Source: a virus. Taken from it: a stretch of 40,522 nucleotides of DNA. Location of the stretch: positions 1 through 40,522 of IMG/VR virus record IMGVR_UViG_3300027513_000031; one strand, written 5' to 3'. Position 1 is the first letter of the stretch; each line of letters begins with the position of its first letter. The notes under the pieces are model-generated. The model did no database searches, had not been told where the DNA came from, and saw nothing but the letters and a program-made list of their open reading frames with translations. The translations under genes and the position numbers were made by a program. Positions 1 through 5,817 of this stretch are shown one piece after another.

Positions 1-19
1 CTTGCTTGTATGGGTTCGT

Positions 20-35
20 AGCCCCGATCGGGGCT
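20..35. repeat. 16-bp perfect palindrome, copy 1
   Basis: AGCCCCGATCGGGGCT, identical to its reverse complement. The 14-bp core GCCCCGATCGGGGC recurs at 95-108, 38431-38444 and inside 40052-40073, always between genes. It could be a protein binding site or an RNA hairpin that ends or processes leftward transcripts. No run of T follows in either direction. Confidence 0.75.
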
Positions 36-40
36 GACGT

Positions 41-59
41 GTGTGGATGTCTTCCACAC
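41..59. repeat. Short inverted repeat (hairpin)
   Basis: GTGTGGA at 41-47 pairs with TCCACAC at 53-59 around a 5-nt loop. The left arm resembles a DnaA box (TGTGGATAA) with mismatches, but the perfect boxes lie further right at 563-571 and 760-768. Confidence 0.5.
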
Positions 60-76
60 CCCAAAGGCTATCGGCT

Positions 77-90
77 GATTGGTACCAATC
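77..90. promoter_or_regulatory. Operator-like 14-bp palindrome
   Basis: GATTGGTACCAATC is a perfect palindrome with an AT-rich arm, unlike the GC-only palindromes around it. Its form fits a dimeric repressor site, but no matching regulator can be named from the sequence. Confidence 0.4.
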
Positions 91-94
91 CACC

Positions 95-108
95 GCCCCG
101 ATCGGGGC
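95..108. repeat. 14-bp perfect palindrome, copy 2
   Basis: GCCCCGATCGGGGC, the core of the dispersed intergenic palindrome family, only five bases from the GATTGGTACCAATC site. Confidence 0.7.
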
Positions 109-225
109 TGGCCCGCCCCTACCCCTCCCCCCATGACGGTGGGGGCGTGGTGCGACAGCAGATTAGTTGTAGGAGTCCCACCGAAATCTTGTAATCAACT
201 TCCAGAAGGCCATCGAACAGGTGTT

Positions 226-546
226 CTAGATTTCGTCACTCCACCAGCAGTCATAGAGAGTTCCGCATTCGCGGCAGGAATACTGCGCCAGCCATCCACC
301 GGCTGACTCCTGTAGGCGATGAGGCCAGTTGAGCGTGTCTGAGCCACAGGGACAGGTCGAATCTCCGAAGCGGCAGGCGTGGCTGAGGGCGACGATCAGT
401 TGATCGAAGGACTCCCAGGTGCTGCCGTCGCCTTCGTGGGCGTGGAGGTAGCCGTCGAGGGCCTCCATCAAGGCGTCGAAGCTGGCGCTTGGCCTGGTGC
501 CGTAGGAGCGGCTGATCTTGGCGACGATGGACAGGTGATCGGTCAT
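226..546 (-). CDS. Small zinc-ribbon-like protein, unknown function
   Basis: A 106-residue protein. The first half looks helical and carries no known motif. The second half has paired cysteines (CPC near residue 65 and CREC near residue 91), as in a small zinc ribbon. The ATG start is supported by GAAGGAAG a few bases upstream. The gene is the first one after the proposed origin and reads away from it. Its leader overlaps the DnaA box at 563-571, so initiator binding could affect its expression (inference). I do not recognise a family. A role in replication control is possible only by position. Confidence 0.7.
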   Translation of the reverse strand: MTDHLSIVAKISRSYGTRPSASFDALMEALDGYLHAHEGDGSTWESFDQLIVALSHACRFGDSTCPCGSDTLNWPHRLQESAGGWLAQYSCRECGTLYDCWWSDEI

Positions 547-562
547 GGTCTTCCTTCTGGGT

Positions 563-571
563 TGTGGATAA
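563..571 (-). promoter_or_regulatory. DnaA box, left
   Basis: Perfect consensus TTATCCACA on the minus strand. It overlaps the leader of the leftward gene that starts at 546. Confidence 0.65.
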
Positions 572-576
572 GTAGG

Positions 577-756
577 TTTCCGCCCCCTGGGTTTCGTTTC
601 CGCCCCCTATAGGGCGGGGGGCGGAAAGTCGGAAACTGGTTATCGCCCCAGGGGCGGAAAGGGTTTCTTGGGGCGGAAACCCTCTGAGCAGGTACGATGT
701 CGGGGCGGAAACCCCCCCATTCGGGGCGGAAACCCCAAATAGGGCCGGGGCGGAAA
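577..756. repeat. Iterons, GGGGCGGAAA x 8
   Basis: Copies at 577-586 and 597-606 are on the minus strand. Copies at 618-627, 651-660, 670-679, 702-711, 723-732 and 747-756 are on the plus strand. Start-to-start spacing of the direct copies is 33, 19, 32, 21 and 24 bases, so they are not in one coding phase. Confidence 0.85.
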
Positions 757-759
757 CCC

Positions 760-768
760 TGTGGATAA
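760..768 (-). promoter_or_regulatory. DnaA box, right
   Basis: Second perfect TTATCCACA (minus strand), abutting the last iteron and six bases from the stop codon of the primase-helicase gene. Confidence 0.65.
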
Positions 769-774
769 GTCACG

Positions 775-2745
775 TCAATCCTCCACCAACGAGCACACGA
801 TCTTGGGTCGACCGCCCGCTCCTGCCACCTTCAGTGAGCGCTCGACTACCTCTCCACGCTCGATCAGGATGCCCAACGCCGCCCTCATCCGCTCCTTCTT
901 GCCACCCACGCCCTCGATCAGTTCGTTGCGTCCCACCGGACGCCCCTGGCGTCTCAGGTACCGCTTGATCGCCAACTGTGCCTCGGTCATCGTCGCCTGG
1001 TGGCGCTCGTCGTCGGTTTCGGCGATCGCTTCCGCCAGTCGCCCCACCTTCCAGTGGATCGAGCCGATGTGGACGCCGTACTCGGGGTCGAACCGCCCCA
1101 GGCTCAGGTCGATGGCGTAGTCGCCACCGCCCCACTGGCGGCTCCCGACCCGCAGCTTCAGCCGGAACCGGCCTTCTTCGACCTGAGGCTTCTCCCGGTG
1201 ATCGACGAGCATCCACGAGTCGCACCATTCGGCGTGCCCGGCACCCGCCAGGCGCTGCAGGCCGTCGCCGGTCCCTCCGGTGTTCAGGTGATGGTTGATC
1301 ATCGCCGTGCGCTCCACGCCGACCGCCTGACGCCAGGCGGAAAGCACCTGGCCGATGTCGGTCAGGAGTGCCGACGAGGCGACAGTCGAGCCCGGAGCGT
1401 AGGCGTACCAGGGATCGAGCCACACGATCGCCGGATCGAACTCGTCGATCGCCGCTCGGACCGAATCCAGCATCAACGGCGACGTGATCGGCGCTGTCAT
1501 CGTCGTGTAGCGCAGCCAGGGTCGCAGATCGGCGATCGACGCCCCGTACGCCTCGGTGACACGCTCGACCCGGCGCAACATCCCGACTTCGCCGCCCTCG
1601 CCCGACAGCATCAGCACCCGCTGGCGCTCAGGAACCTCGAAATGGCCGAGAACTGGCACTCCGAGTGCGATCGCCACCACCGTCGTCAGCGCCAAATACG
1701 ACTTCATCGACTTCTCGGGGCCCCCGAGTTCGCCATGTGTGCCGCTCATCAACAGCCCTTTGGCGTGCCATTCGATGGCTGGCAGCACGAATGGGTCGGG
1801 TAGCTCCCTGAACTGGATCAGGGCTCTGCTATTGTCACCCAGCAGGTCAGGCGACTCATCCTCGTCGGGCTCTACGGCCGGGCTGGGTGCTTGCGAGAGT
1901 GCCCGCCCGACCGCCCACGTCACGATCCCCTTGAACTCGCGTCCGTGGCGTTCCGGCGGCGTCACCGAGCGCCACCACTCTTTGATGATCGCGTGGGCGG
2001 TCACGAAGTTGTAGTAGCCGTCGCGGGCATCCTCGGCGGCTGCCGTCATCAGCCACACCGCGTACGGATGGCGTCCCCGCCGTGGGTCGCCCGCCAGCTT
2101 CGGGTTCCAGTCGGCACACGCCTTGCGGATCGACTCGATCTTGTTGGGACGTGTCCCCTCGCCCGCACAGCGGTTGGCGAAGGCGATCACTTCCGCTTCC
2201 GTCGCCACGTCGGTCTTGCCGCCGTACTCGCTCAACCAGTCGGGATATGGGAACGGTCCGGCGTGGTTCAGTTCGGTGATATCGAGCCCGACCCGATCGG
2301 GCCCGGCGATCACGATGTAGCCGCCCTTGCCGCGGACCTCGCCCCAACCCTGATCGGGAAAGCCTGCGGTCCCGTTGCCGCACTCGAAGCCAGGCATCTT
2401 GAAGATCAGATGGAGGCCGCGCTTGGTGACGCTGATCGCCCCCGACGACATAATCTCGGACACCCACGACGGGAACAGCGCTTCGTCGACATCCAGATCG
2501 ACCGCCATGTATCCGTCGAGCCCCAGCGCCCAGGCGACCGAGACCTGATCGCCCCACTGTTCGACCGCCCGCGTGAAGTCTTCGACGACGTGGTTGGTGG
2601 CGCTCGATGCCAACTCGACCCAGCCGTAGCCGGTCATCGGACGCTTCTCGACGGTGTGGACCGGGAACACCCGCAGCCCGTATCTCGAATAGACGAGTGC
2701 TCGATCGACTATCCCGTTGCCGGTATCGTTGCTATTGTCACTCAT
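775..2745 (-). CDS. Bifunctional primase/polymerase with RepA-like helicase domain
   Basis: A 656-residue replication protein. Residues about 12-160 look like an archaeo-eukaryotic prim-pol domain, with an acidic DLDVD at 83-87, a KRGLH segment with His112, and RGKGGY near 138-143. Residues about 325-560 form a RecA-fold RepA/DnaB-like ATPase with Walker A GGPEKSMKS (341-349), Walker B IVWLD (440-444) and a MINHH segment (482-486). Residues about 585-655 look like a winged helix that could bind DNA. This layout is known in phage and plasmid replication proteins that prime and unwind at their own origin. The iteron array begins just after its stop codon, so it is the natural initiator candidate. 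ATG is chosen. AAAGGAAG lies about 15 bases upstream, a little far. No separate replicative polymerase is present in the window. Confidence 0.85.
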   Translation of the reverse strand: MSDNSNDTGNGIVDRALVYSRYGLRVFPVHTVEKRPMTGYGWVELASSATNHVVEDFTRAVEQWGDQVSVAWALGLDGYMAVDLDVDEALFPSWVSEIMSSGAISVTKRGLHLIFKMPGFECGNGTAGFPDQGWGEVRGKGGYIVIAGPDRVGLDITELNHAGPFPYPDWLSEYGGKTDVATEAEVIAFANRCAGEGTRPNKIESIRKACADWNPKLAGDPRRGRHPYAVWLMTAAAEDARDGYYNFVTAHAIIKEWWRSVTPPERHGREFKGIVTWAVGRALSQAPSPAVEPDEDESPDLLGDNSRALIQFRELPDPFVLPAIEWHAKGLLMSGTHGELGGPEKSMKSYLALTTVVAIALGVPVLGHFEVPERQRVLMLSGEGGEVGMLRRVERVTEAYGASIADLRPWLRYTTMTAPITSPLMLDSVRAAIDEFDPAIVWLDPWYAYAPGSTVASSALLTDIGQVLSAWRQAVGVERTAMINHHLNTGGTGDGLQRLAGAGHAEWCDSWMLVDHREKPQVEEGRFRLKLRVGSRQWGGGDYAIDLSLGRFDPEYGVHIGSIHWKVGRLAEAIAETDDERHQATMTEAQLAIKRYLRRQGRPVGRNELIEGVGGKKERMRAALGILIERGEVVERSLKVAGAGGRPKIVCSLVED

Positions 2746-2775
2746 GGCAGCGCCAGAACGCTTCCTTTCATCAAT

Positions 2776-2784
2776 GGGTTGATG
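2776..2784 (-). promoter_or_regulatory. Conserved leader motif CATCAACCC
   Basis: On the minus strand CATCAACCC is followed by ATTGATG and then GAAAGGAAG ahead of the primase-helicase start. The same motif precedes the genes starting at 4239 (GATCAACCC), 36805 and 38393, with weaker forms before 39996 and 546. Confidence 0.5.
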
Positions 2785-2787
2785 GAC

Positions 2788-2815
2788 GAAGGCCCGCCTC
2801 CACAGGCGGGCCTTC
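2788..2815 (-). terminator. Intercistronic hairpin
   Basis: GAAGGCCCGCCT (2788-2799) pairs perfectly with AGGCGGGCCTTC (2804-2815) around a four-base loop. It lies after the stop of the membrane peptide at 2842-2949 and before the leader of the primase-helicase gene. There is no U tract, so it may be a U-less terminator, an attenuator or an RNA processing site. Confidence 0.6.
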
Positions 2816-2841
2816 GCTATTCCCCGGACGGACTGTCGACG

Positions 2842-2949
2842 CTACACCTGTCCGGCGAGCCACACGGCAGCCCGCCACAGGCACAGCCACAGCAGGATCA
2901 CCAACACCGGCAGCCACCATGACACCGGGTCATCCTCGCCGAATCGCAT
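2842..2949 (-). CDS. 35-residue single-span membrane peptide
   Basis: This very short gene starts MRFGEDDPVSWW and continues as a leucine/valine/tryptophan-rich segment (about residues 11-33) ending AGQV. It looks like one membrane helix behind a short acidic N-terminus. The ATG overlaps the stop of the previous gene as TGATG, which argues for coupled translation and for a real gene despite its size. It is the last gene before the hairpin at 2788-2815. Function is unknown. It is one of several tiny membrane proteins in the leftward blocks. Confidence 0.6.
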   Translation of the reverse strand: MRFGEDDPVSWWLPVLVILLWLCLWRAAVWLAGQV

Positions 2950-3038
2950 CACACGTAGAGGATCAGCAGGATGATCGCGGCGGCGACAGCGATCGTGAAC
3001 ATCGCCGTCGCCAGCGCGCTGCCGCTGCGGTCGTTCAT
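2949..3038 (-). CDS. 29-residue single-span membrane peptide
   Basis: A short polar head (MNDRSGSALAT) is followed by a hydrophobic helix rich in Ala, Ile and Leu that runs to the C-terminal YV. The ATG overlaps the stop of the zinc protein upstream as ATGA, and its own stop overlaps the next start as TGATG. The gene is locked into the operon on both sides, and that is the main evidence that it is translated. No family can be named from 29 residues. Longer upstream starts in this frame are unlikely because they would overlap the whole preceding gene. Confidence 0.6.
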   Translation of the reverse strand: MNDRSGSALATAMFTIAVAAAIILLILYV

Positions 3039-3346
3039 GACGGGATCGGCATCCCGCACGCCGCGCACTCGTGGCCTCCGAACCACGGAATGAAGCGCGG
3101 CTGCGGGGTCTCGCACCGACAGGGCCCCATGTACGGCTCCTGATACGTCGGCGGTGGAACCTTGTGAAGTTGACGCCGGGGTTGCTCGGAGGCCCCTTTC
3201 GTTTGAACCCGGCGTCGCGATTGATGCGGGCGCTTGGCGTCGTAACGCTTGCGCTTGGCGGTGCAGCGGATGCATCGACATCCGTAGGAGTAGGCGGTCA
3301 ACGCCGCTCGCTCGGGGAACCAGCACTCGTCGACACCGAACGTCAT
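3035..3346 (-). CDS. Cysteine-rich putative zinc-binding protein
   Basis: A 103-residue basic protein. Cysteines fall in two groups: an N-terminal CRCIRC near residue 24, and C-terminal CRC (about residue 77) plus CAAC (about residue 94), which suggests one or two zinc sites. The middle is rich in Arg, Lys and Gln (about 30-70), compatible with nucleic acid binding. The ATG at 3346 is preferred because it forms an ATGA overlap with the preceding stop. A GTG six bases upstream is an alternative. The N-terminus (CxRCxxC with following Arg/Lys) resembles small phage HNH- or WhiB-adjacent proteins, but no His-Asn-His core is present. Confidence 0.6.
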   Translation of the reverse strand: MTFGVDECWFPERAALTAYSYGCRCIRCTAKRKRYDAKRPHQSRRRVQTKGASEQPRRQLHKVPPPTYQEPYMGPCRCETPQPRFIPWFGGHECAACGMPIPS

Positions 3347-3555
3347 AGCCACTCCACTTCAACAGAGTTGCCTTGCACGAGGTACGGCGTGAAGCCTTCG
3401 GCGCGGGCGTAGTCGTAGCTGATGTACGGCACGAAGACAGGGCGGGGCCGGGCCCGAAGGCCCGGCCCCTTACCCATGCGTCGGGTAGCGACAACCACGC
3501 ATGTAACCACACACAACATGGAAGCTGCGCCCGACGCGATCAGGAGACGGTTCAT
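3343..3555 (-). CDS. 70-residue membrane-anchored protein
   Basis: Residues about 4-24 form a hydrophobic helix (RLLIASGAASMLCVVTCVVV), followed by a basic RPRP-type stretch and a C-terminal half with many Tyr and Phe. This suggests a membrane anchor with a cytoplasmic or external tail. The ATG overlaps the preceding stop as ATGA, and the stop overlaps the next gene as ATGA. A GC-rich perfect 11-bp stem hairpin (3444-3469) lies inside the coding sequence. Function is unknown. Confidence 0.6.
   Translation of the reverse strand: MNRLLIASGAASMLCVVTCVVVATRRMGKGPGLRARPRPVFVPYISYDYARAEGFTPYLVQGNSVEVEWL
3444..3469. repeat. GC-rich hairpin inside a coding sequence
   Basis: GGGGCCGGGCC (3444-3454) pairs with GGCCCGGCCCC (3459-3469) around a CGAA loop. 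On the minus strand it encodes a Gly/Pro/Arg-rich stretch. It may slow or attenuate leftward transcription, or it may simply reflect codon bias. Confidence 0.5.
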
Positions 3556-3767
3556 GGCGACTCGAACAGCGAGGGCTGCTGCCACGTCATGCCCGACTTC
3601 TCGAACGCCTCGACACACGAACGGCAGGCGTAGCGCTGCTCGGAGCGACGCCCGCGCAGGCCCTGGGTTGACGGATACATCCGACGCCACCCAGTGACGA
3701 GTTGGAACATCGCCTCCTGGGTGGGGTCGGCTGTACGACCGCAACCCTCACAGGTCACGGCCTGCAC
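3552..3767 (-). CDS. 71-residue zinc-finger protein
   Basis: The GTG start at 3767 comes one base after the stop of the SSB-like gene, giving MQAVTCEGCGRT. Two cysteine pairs, CEGC near residue 6 and CRSC near residue 51, frame a basic helical middle, the layout of a small treble-clef or zinc-ribbon fold. Its stop overlaps the next ATG as ATGA. A much longer reading in this frame exists upstream, but it would lie inside the SSB-like gene and is rejected. By position it may serve replication or recombination. No specific function can be claimed. Confidence 0.6.
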   Translation of the reverse strand: MQAVTCEGCGRTADPTQEAMFQLVTGWRRMYPSTQGLRGRRSEQRYACRSCVEAFEKSGMTWQQPSLFESP

Positions 3768-3768
3768 G

Positions 3769-4239
3769 TCAGTCGCCGAACAGGTCGTCGGCTTGCACGG
3801 ACGAGACCGGAGCCTTGTACTGGGCCCGGAACAGGTTCGCGCCCTGATAGCCGCGCGTCGTCGGCTTGGCGATGCCGGTGTACTGCACCGCCAGCACGGC
3901 ACCTTCCTCGATCGCCGTCTCACCAGCGGCACGCACCGCTTCGGCGATCGCCACTTCCATCGACGTGCCCGAACCCTGGGCGGGCTCGAAGTTCTTGCCA
4001 CCCTTGGCGTACAGGGCGCGGACACCGTCATCGTCGTCGCCCTCGTTGAGTTCGGTCTCCAACTCGATGTAGGTCAACAGACGCGGCCGTCCGTCGTCCC
4101 ACGTCAGTTCCTTGCCGGAACCGAACTCACGTTGCGGACGCCGCTCGACGAGGCGGATCGTTCCGGCGATCTTGTCGCCGATCGTCTCCGGGGACCACGA
4201 CTTGCCGCCGCCCCCAATCTCACTCAAACCAACAGGCAT
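3769..4239 (-). CDS. Putative single-stranded DNA-binding protein
   Basis: A 156-residue protein. The N-terminal part (about 20-80) alternates charged and hydrophobic strands with aromatic residues (KSWSPETIGDKIAG, LLTYIEL), compatible with an OB-fold, followed by an Ala/Glu-rich helix and a short linker. It ends in the acidic DDLFGD, reminiscent of the DDDIPF-type tails with which SSBs recruit partners. It sits directly downstream of the RecB-like exonuclease, where phage SSB or annealing proteins often lie. AAAGGAAAG precedes the ATG, together with a GATCAACCC leader inside the upstream gene. The SSB call rests on tail and context rather than a clear sequence match. Confidence 0.5.
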   Translation of the reverse strand: MPVGLSEIGGGGKSWSPETIGDKIAGTIRLVERRPQREFGSGKELTWDDGRPRLLTYIELETELNEGDDDDGVRALYAKGGKNFEPAQGSGTSMEVAIAEAVRAAGETAIEEGAVLAVQYTGIAKPTTRGYQGANLFRAQYKAPVSSVQADDLFGD

Positions 4240-4241
4240 GA

Positions 4242-5486
4242 CTACTTTCCTTTCCGGGTTGATCGGTGGCCGCTGGATTGCGGTCCACCCTCCACGAAGC
4301 CGAGTTCGAAATCGGCTTCGACCTTCGACAGCAGCGACAGAATCTCGTTCGCCTGATCCACTGTCTTGACGCCCTGCTTCGGCGTCGGTAATCCTGCGGG
4401 CCACAGCCGCATTAGAAGTTTCGTGGCACCTTCGTTCTGGGCAACATACGACAGTCGGAGTTTCGCCCACGAGACGAGTTCGTCGAGCCCGCCGTCTTCT
4501 GTCACGCTGACGGCGGGCTCGTCGATTTCTGGGGCGGGTTGCTTCAAGCACTCGTGTCCGTCACCGAAGTTGCCGTTGTCGCAGCAGTCGTTGAGCCCCA
4601 CGGTCGTCGGCTCGGGCGGTCCCATTGGTCGTGCCTTCGAGAACTCGAACTCGCCAGCGCGCCAGTTCTTGCGCCACAGCTTCACCTGCTGAACGATGTA
4701 GGCACCGAAGCCACCGACTTCCAGATCGCACCACAGGAACTCGCAGATGCCCTCGTCGACCGGCATGTGCACAATCAGCGCCCACTTCTGATTGATCACT
4801 GGCGTAGGTTCGAACTCATCGGTGACGACGTTGTAGAACTGACCGCCCGCGTACAGGAACGACTGCACCGCGTAGGCAGGCATCGAGTACTCCATCTTGC
4901 CGCCCGTCTTCAGGTCCCCGATCACCAACTCGCCTATGCGAATCACTGTGTCGTCCGGCGCAATCAAATCCTTCGTCAGTCGGTACAGACGGTCCGCTGT
5001 CCCCGCACAGCGGTATTCCACATTGACCGTGTGGAACTCGAAGCGCTCACTTACGAGCCCCAACTCATTCATCGCTTCGTTGTACGCAATCAACGACGAC
5101 AGGTACGGCTCCGGTGGCGAGAACTTCTCATCCTGCTCCCAGCGCACCGACATCGCGTGCAGCGCTGTGCCGATGTCAGCCGCCTGCGCCCCCCGCCCGG
5201 CGCTGATCGAATCGTCACGCAGCTTCGTCTTCTCTTTGTTCTGGCCCTTGTCATCCAGGTCGAGCGCGCACCACCGCGCCTGCAGGGCCCGATCCCCGGC
5301 GACACCGAGGCAGCCACGGTCGATCCGCCAGTTCGTCAGCGCGCTCTTGTCGTCGAGCGGGTCGGCGAACGACGAGGGGCGTGAGTAGCGCTCGCCCTTG
5401 CCATCGACGACGACCTGTGGTGCGCCGTTCGCACGCCGGTAGTCGGTGCGCGTCGTTGGCTCGATGTCTTCCAGGTCAAGGCTCAT
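4242..5486 (-). CDS. RecB/Cas4-like PD-(D/E)XK exonuclease
   Basis: A 414-residue nuclease. Motifs in order: GTALH (106-110), CAGTADR (160-166) with Asp165, GDLKTG (190-195) with Asp191 and Lys193, and QSFLYAGG (208-215). These match the core of RecB-family exonucleases found in phage recombination modules. A Cys cluster (301, 302, 313) in the C-terminal half may bind a metal. The last 80 residues look like a separate helical domain. The ATG overlaps the upstream stop as ATGA. With the SSB-like protein downstream and RuvC upstream it probably processes DNA ends during replication or recombination. Confidence 0.8.
   Translation of the reverse strand: MSLDLEDIEPTTRTDYRRANGAPQVVVDGKGERYSRPSSFADPLDDKSALTNWRIDRGCLGVAGDRALQARWCALDLDDKGQNKEKTKLRDDSISAGRGAQAADIGTALHAMSVRWEQDEKFSPPEPYLSSLIAYNEAMNELGLVSERFEFHTVNVEYRCAGTADRLYRLTKDLIAPDDTVIRIGELVIGDLKTGGKMEYSMPAYAVQSFLYAGGQFYNVVTDEFEPTPVINQKWALIVHMPVDEGICEFLWCDLEVGGFGAYIVQQVKLWRKNWRAGEFEFSKARPMGPPEPTTVGLNDCCDNGNFGDGHECLKQPAPEIDEPAVSVTEDGGLDELVSWAKLRLSYVAQNEGATKLLMRLWPAGLPTPKQGVKTVDQANEILSLLSKVEADFELGFVEGGPQSSGHRSTRKGK
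4256..4264 (-). promoter_or_regulatory. Leader motif GATCAACCC
   Basis: A one-mismatch copy of the CATCAACCC leader, within the 3' end of the exonuclease gene and followed by GGAAAGGAAAG ahead of the SSB-like gene start at 4239. Confidence 0.4.
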
Positions 5487-5665
5487 GCTGTTGCTTTCAG
5501 AGTGAACTCGTCGACGTAGTGGACGACGAGTGGATGGGTTGATGTCAGCCGGTACAGGTCGAGCAGCATCTGTGCCAGTTCGCGTTCGTTGCGGGTTGCG
5601 CCGTGCTCGGCGAACTGTCGCAAGGTGCTCATGAATGGATCATGACCGAGGGATGTGACACTCAC
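5483..5665 (-). CDS. Small unknown protein (60 aa)
   Basis: The GTG at 5665 overlaps the preceding stop as GTGA, and the TGA overlaps the next ATG, so the gene fits tightly between the 51-residue protein and the exonuclease. The product starts MSVTSLGHDPF and is mainly amphipathic helix (RNERELAQMLLDLYRL) with no Cys and no membrane segment. It could be an adaptor or regulator of the adjacent nuclease, but nothing in the sequence proves this. A Met 12 residues in is an alternative start. Confidence 0.6.
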   Translation of the reverse strand: MSVTSLGHDPFMSTLRQFAEHGATRNERELAQMLLDLYRLTSTHPLVVHYVDEFTLKATA

Positions 5666-5817
5666 TTCGACCCCTCCTGCGTGTAGCTGTATTCGCTCCA
5701 CGGTTGCGTGGGGTCGATGCCGAGTCGATCGAGGATCGCTTCGATGTACGCCTCGCGGTCGTCCCATATCTCGTTGGTGGCTGCCAGGCATTCGGACCAC
5801 ACCGTCGCTTCACTCAC
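5662..5817 (-). CDS. Small acidic unknown protein (51 aa)
   Basis: The GTG at 5817 overlaps the RuvC stop as GTGA. The stop in turn overlaps the next start as GTGA. An ATG five codons earlier (5832) is an alternative start. The protein is acidic and rich in Trp, Glu and Asp (SECLAATNEIWDDREAY), probably a short helical protein. It belongs to the resolvase-exonuclease operon. I do not recognise a family. Confidence 0.55.
   Translation of the reverse strand: MSEATVWSECLAATNEIWDDREAYIEAILDRLGIDPTQPWSEYSYTQEGSK

Larger units (their letters stand above)
1..225. other. Palindrome-rich non-coding region at left edge
   Basis: No convincing gene lies here on either strand. Instead four inverted repeats follow each other: AGCCCCGATCGGGGCT at 20-35, a 7-bp stem hairpin at 41-59, the 14-bp palindrome GATTGGTACCAATC at 77-90, and GCCCCGATCGGGGC at 95-108. 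Read leftward, the region lies after the stop of the 226-546 gene. It ends with a palindrome followed by GAACCC and a purine-rich stretch, the same order seen upstream of leftward genes elsewhere. I infer that another leftward gene starts just beyond the left edge. Confidence 0.6.
563..768. other. Probable replication origin: iteron array between two DnaA boxes
   Basis: Eight exact copies of GGGGCGGAAA lie between 577 and 756. Two are inverted (577-586 and 597-606) and six are direct (starting at 618, 651, 670, 702, 723 and 747). Four of the direct copies extend to GGGGCGGAAACCC. The array is bracketed by two perfect DnaA boxes, both TGTGGATAA on the plus strand (TTATCCACA on the minus strand), at 563-571 and 760-768. 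It is non-coding and sits directly downstream of the primase-helicase gene. Iterons plus DnaA boxes beside a replication gene are typical of theta-type plasmid and lambda-like phage origins. No clear AT-rich unwinding element is visible inside the array. Confidence 0.75.

Noticed and set aside
170-215. A 16-residue minus-strand frame starting MAFWKLITRF in the left non-coding region
   Set aside because: No ribosome binding site and very short; not supported as a gene.
577-756. CRISPR-like direct repeats
   Set aside because: The repeats are only about 10-13 bp with irregular 19-33 base spacing and both orientations, and no cas genes are present. This fits iterons, not CRISPR.
543-773. An open frame across the iteron array encoding a Gly-Phe-Arg-Pro-rich peptide
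   Set aside because: It is only the translation of the GGGGCGGAAA repeats, whose spacing is not in one phase. The stretch is better explained as a non-coding origin.
1000-1803. Plus-strand open frame opposite the primase-helicase
   Set aside because: An antisense shadow: no RBS, composition of complement codons, and the minus frame has clear domains.
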